DNA from: an archaeon
GTDB taxonomy: Archaea; Asgardarchaeota; Heimdallarchaeia; Hodarchaeales; S146-22
Reading direction: 5' to 3'
Assembly: GCA_024276395.1 (NCBI GenBank)
Contig: JAJRXH010000602.1
Span: 1 to 8,679, forward strand
DNA: 8,679 nucleotides
Shown here: positions 1 to 6,866 of the stretch, piece by piece
Layout: the number at the start of each line of letters is the position of its first letter
How positions within the stretch are numbered: the stretch's first letter is position 1
Notes under the pieces: model-generated
Told to the model about the DNA's origin: nothing
Seen by the model: only the letters and a program-made list of their open reading frames with translations
The model's database searches: none
Made by a program: the position numbers and the translations under genes

Positions 1-744
1 GATCATCATGAAAGCGTGATTGGGAAAGCCATTCCCTTTGAAAAGATCTTTTTTGATGCAAGAGCACCGAGTGCAACATGGTTATTAGCCACAAAAGTGG
101 ATGAAATCAAGTTAACCAAAGAATTGGAAGAGTTAGCCAAGCTTACAGTCATCACGGATACAGCTGGTTTTACCATCCCGCCACCTAACAATTTATTCAT
201 GCACGTGGAAGGCTTAACCGATCAAGAAAAAGCGTGGGCTTTGGCAGACGCTGCTGCAACGGTACGATCAATCGAAGATGCCCTACGAATCGTTGAAAAT
301 CTTTCCGAGGATGGGATCGAAGGATTAGTTGATCCACCAATCATCGATGCCATCAACGACTACCGAATGCTAAGAAAAAAAGCACTGGAACTCGCTCAAG
401 AGGCAGAAATAGATGATGTAACTGTGGTGATCGTGAATAATAACGAAGCAATGCCCAAGAGCATCATTTACAATATCTTAGAAAGAGGAGGTAAGGTCGG
501 TGTGGCCCTGACCGAGGATCAAAAGCTCACCAGAATTTCCTTGCGTCTCTCAAAGAAATTAACACCAGAAGAAATCAAACGATATCGAGTTGATTTATTA
601 GCACAACAGATGAATGGAGGAGGTCATCCCCCAGCGGCTGGTGCTGCCACGCAAAGCACGGAGGAAGCATTAAGAAATATCAGAAAATGGGCTGAAAAAA
701 AAGGACTTTCAATGAGCATTAATGATTTTCGAGATAAGATCTAG
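1..744 (+). CDS. DHH/DHHA1 family phosphoesterase, 3' part (5' end outside window)
   Basis: Reading frame 1 is open from the first base, and its first residues are DHHES, the signature motif III of DHH phosphoesterases. The gene therefore starts upstream of the window, and the GTG at 16 is an internal valine codon. In window numbering, a second conserved Asp lies in ITDTAGF (about residues 51-57, motif IV), followed by a helical linker (about 70-135). A DHHA1 domain ends with the substrate-binding motif GGGHPPAAG (206-214). Known members (NrnA, RecJ-like and archaeal DHH proteins) use Mn2+ to hydrolyse short oligonucleotides, pAp or cyclic dinucleotides; which substrate applies here cannot be read from this part. 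The missing N-terminus carries motifs I and II. The methyltransferase gene follows after 40 bases on the same strand and is probably co-transcribed. The family call is firm; the exact function is not. Confidence 0.9.
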   Translation, partial: DHHESVIGKAIPFEKIFFDARAPSATWLLATKVDEIKLTKELEELAKLTVITDTAGFTIPPPNNLFMHVEGLTDQEKAWALADAAATVRSIEDALRIVENLSEDGIEGLVDPPIIDAINDYRMLRKKALELAQEAEIDDVTVVIVNNNEAMPKSIIYNILERGGKVGVALTEDQKLTRISLRLSKKLTPEEIKRYRVDLLAQQMNGGGHPPAAGAATQSTEEALRNIRKWAEKKGLSMSINDFRDKI

Positions 745-770
745 ATAGACAACAACAAAAATGAAAACAA

Positions 771-777
771 GTGAGGT
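771..777 (+). promoter_or_regulatory. Ribosome binding site deciding the methyltransferase start
   Basis: GTGAGGT, complementary to the archaeal 16S 3' end, ends 7 bases before ATG 785. It favours that start over ATG 761, which has no purine-rich site in front of it. Confidence 0.6.
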
Positions 778-784
778 AAAGACA

Positions 785-1429
785 ATGGACATCTTAAATC
801 CAAAAATAGAAGAATATCTCCTCCAACTTTTTCCAATAAACGACCCAGTACTCAAAAAAATGGAAGAACGTTACAAGATCTCGAACTTTCCGTCAGTTGG
901 ACCTCTCATCGGGCAGTTTCTTCATCAATTAACCATTATGACCAAAGCTTACAGAGTATTCGAAATGGGAAGTGGATTTGGATACTCTGCGTTATGGATT
1001 GCCAAAGCCTTACCACCCGATGGAAAAATCATTTGTACCGATTTGAGTGAAGAAAACAAGCAATTAGCTGAGAAATACTTCAAAGCTGCTGGCGAACTAC
1101 ATAAACTTGATTTTAGAATTGGAAACGCCATTGAGATACTTGAAAAAGAACAAGAACCACTTGACATCATTTTTTGCGACATTGAAAAGGAATATTACCC
1201 ACGAGCATTTAAGATCGCTCTTTCAAAACTAAAACAAGGAGGTCTCCTGCTCGCTGACAATGTCCTATGGAAAGGACGCATCACGGATCCACGGATCAAT
1301 GACCAAGCGACCAAAGGAGTAAAAAAGTTTAACCAACTCATCAGCACCACTGAAAATGTCGCATCAGTGATAATTCCCATCAGAGATGGACTATCTGTCA
1401 CCATCAAATTAGCCAATATAGAAGATTAA
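785..1429 (+). CDS. SAM-dependent O-methyltransferase (caffeoyl-CoA OMT/COG4122-like)
   Basis: This is a 214-residue class I methyltransferase of the Methyltransf_3 family, about the usual length. The SAM-binding motif I is VFEMGSGFGYSALW (58-71), and the acidic ribose-binding position is in CTDLSEEN (84-91). The divalent-metal ligands of the family appear as D132 in CDIEKEYY, and D158 and N159 in ADNVLWKGR. The C-terminus IRDGLSVTIK (200-208) is typical. The usual DADK motif is DIEK here, a mild deviation that keeps the first Asp. Such enzymes transfer methyl from SAM to a catechol-like hydroxyl on small molecules; the archaeal substrate is unknown. I choose ATG 785 because GTGAGGT (771-777) lies 7 bases before it; the in-frame ATG at 761 would place that site inside the gene. 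It lies 40 bases behind the DHH gene and is convergent with the kinase-like gene. Confidence 0.88.
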   Translation: MDILNPKIEEYLLQLFPINDPVLKKMEERYKISNFPSVGPLIGQFLHQLTIMTKAYRVFEMGSGFGYSALWIAKALPPDGKIICTDLSEENKQLAEKYFKAAGELHKLDFRIGNAIEILEKEQEPLDIIFCDIEKEYYPRAFKIALSKLKQGGLLLADNVLWKGRITDPRINDQATKGVKKFNQLISTTENVASVIIPIRDGLSVTIKLANIED

Positions 1430-1475
1430 GAAATTAAAACTAAGAAACAAACGTTCTGAACCAGCAATCATCTAT

Positions 1476-2495
1476 CTACAGTGATGGAAGTTCAAACGTG
1501 ACTGTTAATTCTCCAAATTTCTTCCCTTGCTTTAACATCACACTTCCACCTAATTGTTTGAGCAAGTAAGAGGCCAAAATGAAGCCGCTAAATCGTATAT
1601 CTTCTAATTTTTCTACTTGATGACAAGAATAAATTTCTCTTATCAGATCAGTCATTGAAAACACGACGCCTTCAAAGGTATAAGTGATGCTCACGCATCG
1701 AGATGATGATCTAGCTGTCGTGACCATCAAAACACTGGCTGTACTGCCAATGGCATCCATAATATCTAATAAAACCATCAGAACGAGAATACGATCCAAA
1801 CTAAGTAGTTTCCTTTTAGAATGGGCAGCATGATGAACATGATCATTAATGATTGTTAACTGTGGATGCAATGTATGTAAATCAGAGGACACGTGCCTGA
1901 GAAGTTCTACTAAAGAAATAACAGATGTTGGTGATATTATTTCATCCAAGCCATCCGAAACATCTGGAAATGCCCTTGATAGAAATGAAACCAAACTCAT
2001 TTTATCGAGAATGTGACGCTGATACTCCAAGTACTCAAACGTACCTTGCAGTTCCATCATACCTTGTGAAAATACCAGCTGTTGCAAAAAATTCGCCATC
2101 TTATGAACTAAAAGCTGCCTAAGGAACTTATTTTGATGTCGAATGAAAAGAGCCTCCATCACGGATTTAAGAGCATGTACATAAATCGTCCGAGGACCTT
2201 GTTCATTCTCCAAAGATAAGAATACTCGAAAAGTGAATACTTTCACTAAAGTTCCGGAGTAGATGACCTTATAGCGCGAAACGAAGCCCTTTTTCTCTAA
2301 CTCATTAAAACATTTTCCGCAGCAGCCTCCGATATGGAACACATCTGCAAAGATCGGTTCAGAATGTTCTAATATCTTTCCATTAGGAGAAATTTCGAGT
2401 AAATGACCTTGTTCATCATTCAAGAAAATCCGATAGCCAGCTAGAGACAAGACATCCATTACTAATTTTAACCATTTTAATCCAACGAGTGCCAA
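1476..2495 (-). CDS. Histidine-kinase-like protein with degenerate ATPase domain and Cys-rich PAS-like N-terminus
   Basis: This is a 339-residue soluble protein with no membrane segment. The C-terminus SYLLKQLGGSVMLKQG...GELTVTFELP (309-337) matches the end of HATPase_c domains of sensor kinases. LDRILVLMVLLDIMDAI (233-249) fits the N-box helix, but the catalytic Asn is absent. No DxGxG box is visible: FEGVVFSMTDLIREIY stands in its place. HKMANFLQQL (131-140) looks like a dimerisation helix with a candidate phospho-acceptor His131. The N-terminal 110 residues alternate strands and helices like a PAS domain and contain GGCCGKC (56-62), a possible metal, heme or redox site. The start is TTG 2495: an in-frame TAA lies just upstream and GGAGA precedes the TTG by 11 bases. 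ATG 2459 is an alternative. It lies downstream of fau-1 on the same strand, 149 bases away. The relation to histidine kinases is likely; ATP binding and kinase activity are doubtful. The signal sensed is unknown. Confidence 0.6.
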   Translation of the reverse strand: MALVGLKWLKLVMDVLSLAGYRIFLNDEQGHLLEISPNGKILEHSEPIFADVFHIGGCCGKCFNELEKKGFVSRYKVIYSGTLVKVFTFRVFLSLENEQGPRTIYVHALKSVMEALFIRHQNKFLRQLLVHKMANFLQQLVFSQGMMELQGTFEYLEYQRHILDKMSLVSFLSRAFPDVSDGLDEIISPTSVISLVELLRHVSSDLHTLHPQLTIINDHVHHAAHSKRKLLSLDRILVLMVLLDIMDAIGSTASVLMVTTARSSSRCVSITYTFEGVVFSMTDLIREIYSCHQVEKLEDIRFSGFILASYLLKQLGGSVMLKQGKKFGELTVTFELPSL

Positions 2496-2594
2496 CTTCG
2501 ATTATGTCTCCTTTTATTTTTAAGTTTAAAAGACGATGACTGCTACGAATCGATCATTTACTCTCTTGACCAAATGTCACTGCTTTAATCAAGT

Positions 2595-2600
2595 AAAAAA
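2595..2600 (-). terminator. Possible oligo-T terminator after fau-1
   Basis: On the minus strand a run of six T lies about 45 bases after the fau-1 stop. Archaeal termination often needs only such a T tract. The call is weak because the run is short and has no stable hairpin in front. Confidence 0.3.
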
Positions 2601-2609
2601 GTGTCAATG

Positions 2610-2621
2610 ATATTTTTAAAG
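2610..2621 (-). promoter_or_regulatory. Possible TATA box for the kinase-like gene
   Basis: The minus strand reads CTTTAAAAATAT here, an AT-rich archaeal TATA-like element in the 149-base gap between fau-1 and the kinase-like gene. It would give a leader of roughly 90 bases. A second AT-rich stretch nearer the start (about 2512-2535) is an alternative, so this is a weak call. Confidence 0.25.
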
Positions 2622-2644
2622 ACATTCGCGAGAGTTACTCCATA

Positions 2645-4057
2645 TCATAATCCCTTTTTCAAATCTTCAGCAATTTGCAATATTTTATTTTTCAGTTGGG
2701 AAGAAACAAGTCCTTGGCTAACTAATCCTTCTAGTTCTTCGACATCGATTATCTGGGGCTCTTCATTTGGCTTTTTTACCACATCTACGACTAAGTCAAA
2801 ATAACGAATGTTGTTAAAGCCAATTTCTGGCGGTGTATTGATGTTATGATACTCACCTTTGAGTTCTCCACTTGACGAATAATAGAAATGCTTGATACTC
2901 CACGTGTTCTTCCTTGTCGGAATGAATGACTTGATGATGTCACCTGGATCTTTAACCACGTTCAATCCATCATATTTCCCTGGAGAATGCACCACCCGTT
3001 TCAGCCATATTCCCTCTGACGTGATCTGGCTGAGTTCAAAAGGACCGAGACGTACATACTGGCCTGTAGGTTTCCAATGATAAATGTTAAGAGTTTTAAC
3101 CTCTTGTAATTGTTTCAACACGAATTTCCCAAATGCTGTCGATATCACGGATTCTAAAGAAGCATCTTCTTCGAGAATGGTTTCCATATAATTAATGAAA
3201 TCAGCCATCGGCGGGTTCAAGGCTTTCCACACGTGATGCCCATAAACGGTGGGCGCTGCCTGCCTTCTAATATCATCAAGAATGAATTTATCTACGGAGC
3301 TCAACAGTACTTGCACTTCACCAATGCCATCGTACAGTAATTCACCTACGTTCACCTCATCCGCTTTTTCCAATACTACCTTGAGTGTTTTCTTCAAGTT
3401 TTCTATTTCGTCCATCAAGTAATCCACTGAGACGTCCTCAGCAGCAGATCTCCAACGTACTGTACAAGGAAAGGGGAATTCATCAAAAGAAATCTCCAAC
3501 TGTTGAAGTTCCTTCTTCTTTTCATCTGTAATGAACTTGCTAAAAAGTGGTCTTTGACGATGAGTAATGAGAATAACTGCCTTTCCTACAATATTTAATG
3601 ACCGTGACACCTCAAAAAGCCTCTTCGTGCTGCTAACTTGTTTCTTGATGCTTACTAAAAGGTAACCATTCTCAGGCGTGTTTTCCTTTTTTTTAGGAAA
3701 AAAACCTTTAAATCCATTACCAAGATCGACATGTACTTGATGAGGTGCCACTTTAGTAATTTTAGCCTTGATGATCGATTGTGGTTTTAATAACGGCTTG
3801 ATGATAAAGGGTAACGATAATTTCTTCTTCAAGATTAATTCCAATTTTTCAACTGCTTCCACGGATCCTTTACAAACGAACCCGGTCTTGGTTTCATTGT
3901 CCAAGATGTATGCGTCAGGTGGAGTGGTTACTTGACAAGACAATCGTGGAAATCTGTTTTTGATGGCAGTACTTGGCTTCGTGATGCATTGGCCATGATC
4001 TAATACTAATTTCGTCAATGCCGTTGAAAAAATCCCTCGAATGCGATAATAGTACAT
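2645..4057 (-). CDS. fau-1: Ribonuclease FAU-1 family protein (S1-like, RNase E/G-like and DUF402 domains)
   Basis: At 470 residues this is close to the usual FAU-1 length. The start MYYYRIRGIFSTALTKLVLD (1-20) is typical of the family. An S1-like OB segment follows at about 95-121 (IIKAKITKVAPHQVHVDLG, then GFFP). The central RNase E/G-like region (about 150-330) contains the characteristic VRWRSAAEDVS (200-210). The C-terminal DUF402 domain (about 345-443) carries KYDGLNVVKDPGD, EYHNINTPPEIG and IRYFDLVVDVV. FAU-1 proteins bind AU-rich RNA, and archaeal members have been linked to 5S rRNA maturation; acting on cytoplasmic RNA is therefore the expected role. I chose ATG 4057 because TGAGGTG precedes it by 6 bases. 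The GTG at 4066 is part of that site and is not a likely start. The gene is divergent from the Arf-like gene, with the kinase-like gene downstream. No key motif appears broken. Confidence 0.92.
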   Translation of the reverse strand: MYYYRIRGIFSTALTKLVLDHGQCITKPSTAIKNRFPRLSCQVTTPPDAYILDNETKTGFVCKGSVEAVEKLELILKKKLSLPFIIKPLLKPQSIIKAKITKVAPHQVHVDLGNGFKGFFPKKKENTPENGYLLVSIKKQVSSTKRLFEVSRSLNIVGKAVILITHRQRPLFSKFITDEKKKELQQLEISFDEFPFPCTVRWRSAAEDVSVDYLMDEIENLKKTLKVVLEKADEVNVGELLYDGIGEVQVLLSSVDKFILDDIRRQAAPTVYGHHVWKALNPPMADFINYMETILEEDASLESVISTAFGKFVLKQLQEVKTLNIYHWKPTGQYVRLGPFELSQITSEGIWLKRVVHSPGKYDGLNVVKDPGDIIKSFIPTRKNTWSIKHFYYSSSGELKGEYHNINTPPEIGFNNIRYFDLVVDVVKKPNEEPQIIDVEELEGLVSQGLVSSQLKNKILQIAEDLKKGL

Positions 4058-4063
4058 GAGAAA

Positions 4064-4070
4064 CACCTCA
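4064..4070 (-). promoter_or_regulatory. Ribosome binding site deciding the fau-1 start
   Basis: The minus strand reads TGAGGTG, followed by six bases and ATG 4057. The last three bases form an in-frame GTG that automatic start calling would extend to, but they serve better as Shine-Dalgarno sequence. Confidence 0.65.
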
Positions 4071-4156
4071 CATCCATTCCATCAGACGTGGATTATAATT
4101 GTTATCTTTGTTCACGCCCTTACAAGTATTAATGCACGTTTTATCATTTATCGAGG

Positions 4157-4170
4157 TATATTTTTATAAT
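4157..4170 (-). promoter_or_regulatory. Possible TATA box for fau-1
   Basis: The minus strand reads ATTATAAAAATATA in the divergent intergenic region. It would place transcription start near 4135-4140, giving a leader of about 80 bases before ATG 4057. A second AT-rich element at about 4091-4101 (minus strand, around AATTATAAT) is closer to the gene and could be used instead. Confidence 0.35.
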
Positions 4171-4220
4171 GATGAAAAATTCACCATAATTAGACAGATA
4201 ATAAAACAAAACAGAGATAG

Positions 4221-4233
4221 CTTTATAAAATAT
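4221..4233 (+). promoter_or_regulatory. Probable TATA box for the Arf-like gene cluster
   Basis: CTTTATAAAATAT matches an archaeal TATA box and is preceded by a purine-rich stretch (GAGATAG) in the position of a BRE. Initiation about 25 bases downstream (near 4252-4258) would give a leader of about 40 bases carrying the GGGAGGAT ribosome site. This is the only convincing promoter seen ahead of the four plus-strand genes from 4298 to 7900. Confidence 0.5.
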
Positions 4234-4282
4234 AGAAGGGAAAGTATTTTTGAAAACATCCATGGCGTTCTCGGGAATGATC

Positions 4283-4290
4283 GGGAGGAT
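4283..4290 (+). promoter_or_regulatory. Ribosome binding site supporting a TTG start for the Arf-like gene
   Basis: In GGGAGGAT the GGAGG core ends 9 bases before TTG 4298. An ATG at 4291 is out of frame and too close to the site. The next in-frame ATG (4328) is 39 bases away from the core. The site therefore supports the TTG start. Confidence 0.6.
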
Positions 4291-4297
4291 ATGACGG

Positions 4298-4861
4298 TTG
4301 AGTTTCATATCACGATTAAAACGGCGGATGCAAAAGAAAAGACGACACATCAAGGTCGCATGGCTAGGCTTAGATCGCGCGGGAAAAACCACTCTCATCC
4401 GTAGATTAATCACGGGAGAATTCTCTGCGGCCGATCATCGTACCATGGGGATGGACGTCAATGAATTTGAGCTTGGAGAAATCAAGTTTGTAGCCTGGGA
4501 TATTGGAGGCCAGAAAACCTTTCGAGATAACTTATGGTCATCTTACATGGCTGGGTCCATGGGAGTCGTCTTCGTGGTTGATTCAGCAGATCCTCCAAGA
4601 TTTCCAGAAGCCAAGGAAGAATTATGGAAGCACGTGATCAATAATCCCATGGTCGAGGATATTCCCATCTTAATTTTGGCAAACAAGCAAGACCTTCCCA
4701 CGGCAGTAAGCCCTGGTGCAGTGGCCAGAGCATTGGATCTTCATAAAGTTCAAGGACAATCCTACTCCATCATGCCAACCAGTGCAAAAACTGGTTTTAA
4801 TGTCGAGGCCGCGCTTGATTGGTTAAAACAGAGAATACTGACTAAGATTAAACAACTATGA
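4298..4861 (+). CDS. Arf-family small GTPase
   Basis: This 187-residue protein has the length and all G motifs of Arf/Arl GTPases: P-loop GLDRAGKT (24-31), switch I threonine T49 in RTMGMDVNEF, the Arf-type WDIGGQ (67-72) with Gln72 at the catalytic position, NKQD (129-132) and TSAKTG (161-166). LWSSYMAGSMGVVFVVDSAD (79-98) also follows Arf proteins. It should bind and hydrolyse GTP and cycle between membrane and cytosol states with partner proteins. The N-terminus MSFISRLKRRMQKKRR is a short, basic, amphipathic-looking helix like Arf's, but residue 2 is Ser, so Arf-type N-myristoylation is excluded. The start is TTG 4298, supported by the ribosome site at 4283-4290; ATG 4328 would remove the helix. 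It is the first gene of a plus-strand cluster and divergent from fau-1. Such GTPases are typical of Asgard archaea and eukaryotes. Confidence 0.93.
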   Translation: MSFISRLKRRMQKKRRHIKVAWLGLDRAGKTTLIRRLITGEFSAADHRTMGMDVNEFELGEIKFVAWDIGGQKTFRDNLWSSYMAGSMGVVFVVDSADPPRFPEAKEELWKHVINNPMVEDIPILILANKQDLPTAVSPGAVARALDLHKVQGQSYSIMPTSAKTGFNVEAALDWLKQRILTKIKQL

Positions 4862-4863
4862 TC

Positions 4864-4869
4864 TTTTTT
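4864..4869 (+). terminator. Possible oligo-T terminator or attenuation site after the Arf-like gene
   Basis: Six T followed by CTCTTTCC begin two bases after the Arf-like stop. This resembles an archaeal T-tract terminator. If active, it would partly separate the GTPase from the downstream genes, for which I see no TATA box in the following 70 bases. Confidence 0.3.
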
Positions 4870-4940
4870 CTCTTTCCATCAACCCAGATGTAACTGTATC
4901 TAGCAGATTTCCACATCTCCATCTCGATTTGCATGTTCTA

Positions 4941-5798
4941 ATGAGCGAAAGGTCGGCAAAAACGTTGTCCCTCGTAAGTAGTAAGGAAAAAAGGCGTCTT
5001 GATATGAAGAAATCTTCGACAACATCTCCATCGCAAGGTCGACAAGTGTTGGAGGGGCGTTTTGAGAAAATCCCAATAAATAAACTTAAGCCGCATGAAG
5101 AAATCTTAGAATCCCGACTTCCAGAAATAATTGCCGCAATAAAGGAAGGAAAACTGTCTAATGGCACTATTTTAGTAAGTTATCCGCATTACATCATCTT
5201 GGATGGACATCACCGCGTGGCCGCCCTTAGAAAACTTGGTGCCAAGAAAATACCAGCTTATGTCACGAGATACGTGGACAATCATAACATCCAAGTCGGA
5301 ACGTGGTATCCAACAATGCAATGGAGTTTCTCATGGGACTGGGCACTCGAAGAATTGAAATCTAATCTTGGCGTGACTCCTATTGAAATAAAGTTAAGTC
5401 GATATCGCTTGGAGCAAGAACTCCAAGAACAAGAGGAGATCAAAAATTATTTCATATTCATTCCTTGGAAAACCATCAACTTGCCTTCTGTACAGGGTTA
5501 CGTGATTCCAGTTGCACAAAGAAAGGTAATAGATGTGCTGAAAGATTTAGGTGGCCGGATTGACTTTCTTCCGACACTAGAAAACGCCATCACGACTGCA
5601 ACTGAAAGAAAGACGTTTTTTCTGGCAAGAAGAACACCTAACAAATCTGATGTCATCAAAGCTGCTCTCTCAAAAAAATTATTCGCTCCCAAAACAACAA
5701 GACATATATTACTCCAAGAAATTCCAAAAAGGAATCTTGACCTCACGCAATTGATTAGAAAAATATCACGGCCGCGATACAAGACCAAAATAACGTGA
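4941..5798 (+). CDS. ParB/Srx-fold protein, SerK/SbnI-like (putative free L-serine kinase)
   Basis: This is a 285-residue protein counted from ATG 4941. The ParB/sulfiredoxin-like fold spans about 40-112: the entry IPINKLKPHEE (44-54), whose Glu fits the proposed catalytic Glu of SerK/SbnI, and the nucleotide-binding motif ILDGHHRVAALRKLG (86-100). Near the C-terminus DVIKAALSKKLFAPKTTRH (237-255) resembles the end of archaeal SerK proteins. Those enzymes phosphorylate free L-serine with ADP or ATP to O-phosphoserine for cysteine synthesis. No helix-turn-helix partition domain is visible, so plasmid partition is unlikely. The start is uncertain: TTG 4929, ATG 4941 or ATG 5004 all precede the conserved region, and only 5004 has a weak AAGG in front. 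The first 38 residues look disordered. The histone-fold/longin gene begins 16 bases after its stop, so the two are very likely co-transcribed. The fold is well supported; the serine kinase role is inferred. Confidence 0.75.
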   Translation: MSERSAKTLSLVSSKEKRRLDMKKSSTTSPSQGRQVLEGRFEKIPINKLKPHEEILESRLPEIIAAIKEGKLSNGTILVSYPHYIILDGHHRVAALRKLGAKKIPAYVTRYVDNHNIQVGTWYPTMQWSFSWDWALEELKSNLGVTPIEIKLSRYRLEQELQEQEEIKNYFIFIPWKTINLPSVQGYVIPVAQRKVIDVLKDLGGRIDFLPTLENAITTATERKTFFLARRTPNKSDVIKAALSKKLFAPKTTRHILLQEIPKRNLDLTQLIRKISRPRYKTKIT

Positions 5799-5814
5799 TT
5801 GAGGCACAGAAGAC

Positions 5815-6858
5815 ATGTCAAACACGTACTCCCGAGAATTAAGTGTAAATTTAAATGAGATGGATAAAACCTACTTCACAAGGCAAGAAATCAAGTCAAT
5901 CTTTCAAAAAATAGACTCAAGAATGAAATTAAGCAAGATGGCAATTGCTACCCTGAACGAATTATTGTCTTCCCATGGGATGGATATCGCACGACGTGCC
6001 GTGATGATTGCACGTCAGACAAACAAACCTGGAAGTAATTTTGAGATCACTGCAACAATGATCAAGAAAGCCCAACAAGAAATGGAACAAAGTTCAATGA
6101 AACCTCTTTTTCATTATTGCTGGGTCATTCACGAAAATGGAAGCTGCTTATTCAGTAAGTCTTATTCTGGATTGAGATTCCCGGATACCCTCTTCTCTGG
6201 TTTAATCATAGGCATTGTTGATGTAATGCACGAGGTTACTGGAAGATTTCCTACTTTCATCAAGTTAGGAGATTTATCCGTGCATCTCCGACGTTATGGA
6301 ATCCTAACCATTGTGATCATATCAGATACAGAGGAAACGAGGAGCATTAATCATCTTGCCAAGGAAATTGGAAGAAAGTTTTATCAGAAGTATGAACGAT
6401 ACTTGGAAAAAGAAGAAATATTCGATTTAAGCACGTTTGAAACGTTTGCTGAAGATCTTGATCTCATTGCGAAGCAAAGCGGACTAACGCTACCACAACA
6501 CCTTGCTTCCGAGGTCGATGAAGCACACATGCTCTCTATGGAACAAATTGAGGATACGGTAGCTGCCGCCGCATTGAGAGAAGAAATATTAAGGGCAACT
6601 CAACAAATTAGACAATTGCCAATCTTCAAGAATCCGGCCACCAGTGAAATGAGGAAAATTGACGAAAGATTACCCTCATCCGTCCGTGCGAGCTCTAAAG
6701 TCGTAAGAAAGCTCAGTCCACAAAGAATCAAGAAAGCAATCAGTGAAGATATCCAAAAAGCAGAAGAAATATTCTCAAAGGAATCACGAAAAATAGATTT
6801 TCAACTAGATAAGGATCTAAAGAGGATCCAAGAGGAAAAAAGTGAAGAAGAAGAATGA
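5815..6858 (+). CDS. Histone-fold and longin/roadblock-like domain fusion protein
   Basis: The 347 residues fall into three parts. Residues 21-92 form a histone fold: a short helix (22-34), the loop MKLS, one long helix (41-70), a loop and a third helix (79-92). KLSKMAIATLNELLSSHG and the following DIARRAVMIAR align without gaps to archaeal histone HMfB (RVSDDARITLAKILEEMG, DIASEAIKLAR), with about a dozen identities over 31 positions. Residues 98-198 look profilin-like, as in longin and roadblock domains: a beta hairpin (HYCWVIHENGSCLFSKSY), a helix (126-143), three strands (147-170) and a helix (176-197). Residues 200-347 are helical, charged and coiled-coil-like, ending in an acidic tail. 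The start is ATG 5815, with TTGAGGC about 10 bases upstream. Longin and roadblock proteins commonly partner small GTPases, and an Arf gene lies two genes upstream. DNA binding or histone-type dimerisation is possible. I know of no described protein with this pairing. Function unknown. Confidence 0.75.
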   Translation: MSNTYSRELSVNLNEMDKTYFTRQEIKSIFQKIDSRMKLSKMAIATLNELLSSHGMDIARRAVMIARQTNKPGSNFEITATMIKKAQQEMEQSSMKPLFHYCWVIHENGSCLFSKSYSGLRFPDTLFSGLIIGIVDVMHEVTGRFPTFIKLGDLSVHLRRYGILTIVIISDTEETRSINHLAKEIGRKFYQKYERYLEKEEIFDLSTFETFAEDLDLIAKQSGLTLPQHLASEVDEAHMLSMEQIEDTVAAAALREEILRATQQIRQLPIFKNPATSEMRKIDERLPSSVRASSKVVRKLSPQRIKKAISEDIQKAEEIFSKESRKIDFQLDKDLKRIQEEKSEEEE

Positions 6859-6866
6859 GATGATTT

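Noticed and set aside
2541..2600. Inverted CTTGA...TCAAG arms in the gap after fau-1 as an operator or terminator hairpin
   Set aside because: The arms are only five bases with a loop of about 19, which is expected by chance in AT-rich DNA.
4099..4404. A 101-codon plus-strand frame overlapping the Arf-like gene start, with an ATG at 4291 next to GGGAGGAT
   Set aside because: It runs through the AT-rich promoter region, the ATG is only 2 bases from the ribosome site, its product has no recognisable features, and the overlapping Arf frame is clearly real.
4144..4413. An 89-codon minus-strand frame across the divergent intergenic region
   Set aside because: It overlaps the Arf-like P-loop region and the proposed promoters, and its composition is that of AT-rich noncoding DNA.
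4856..5167. A 103-codon minus-strand frame over the start of the ParB-fold gene
   Set aside because: It is antisense to the conserved part of the SerK-like protein; no ribosome site or family motif is seen.
4941..5798. Plasmid or chromosome partition protein ParB
   Set aside because: The ParB/Srx-like fold is present, but there is no helix-turn-helix DNA-binding domain, no ParA neighbour and no parS-like repeats; the C-terminal PKTTRH fits SerK-like proteins better.
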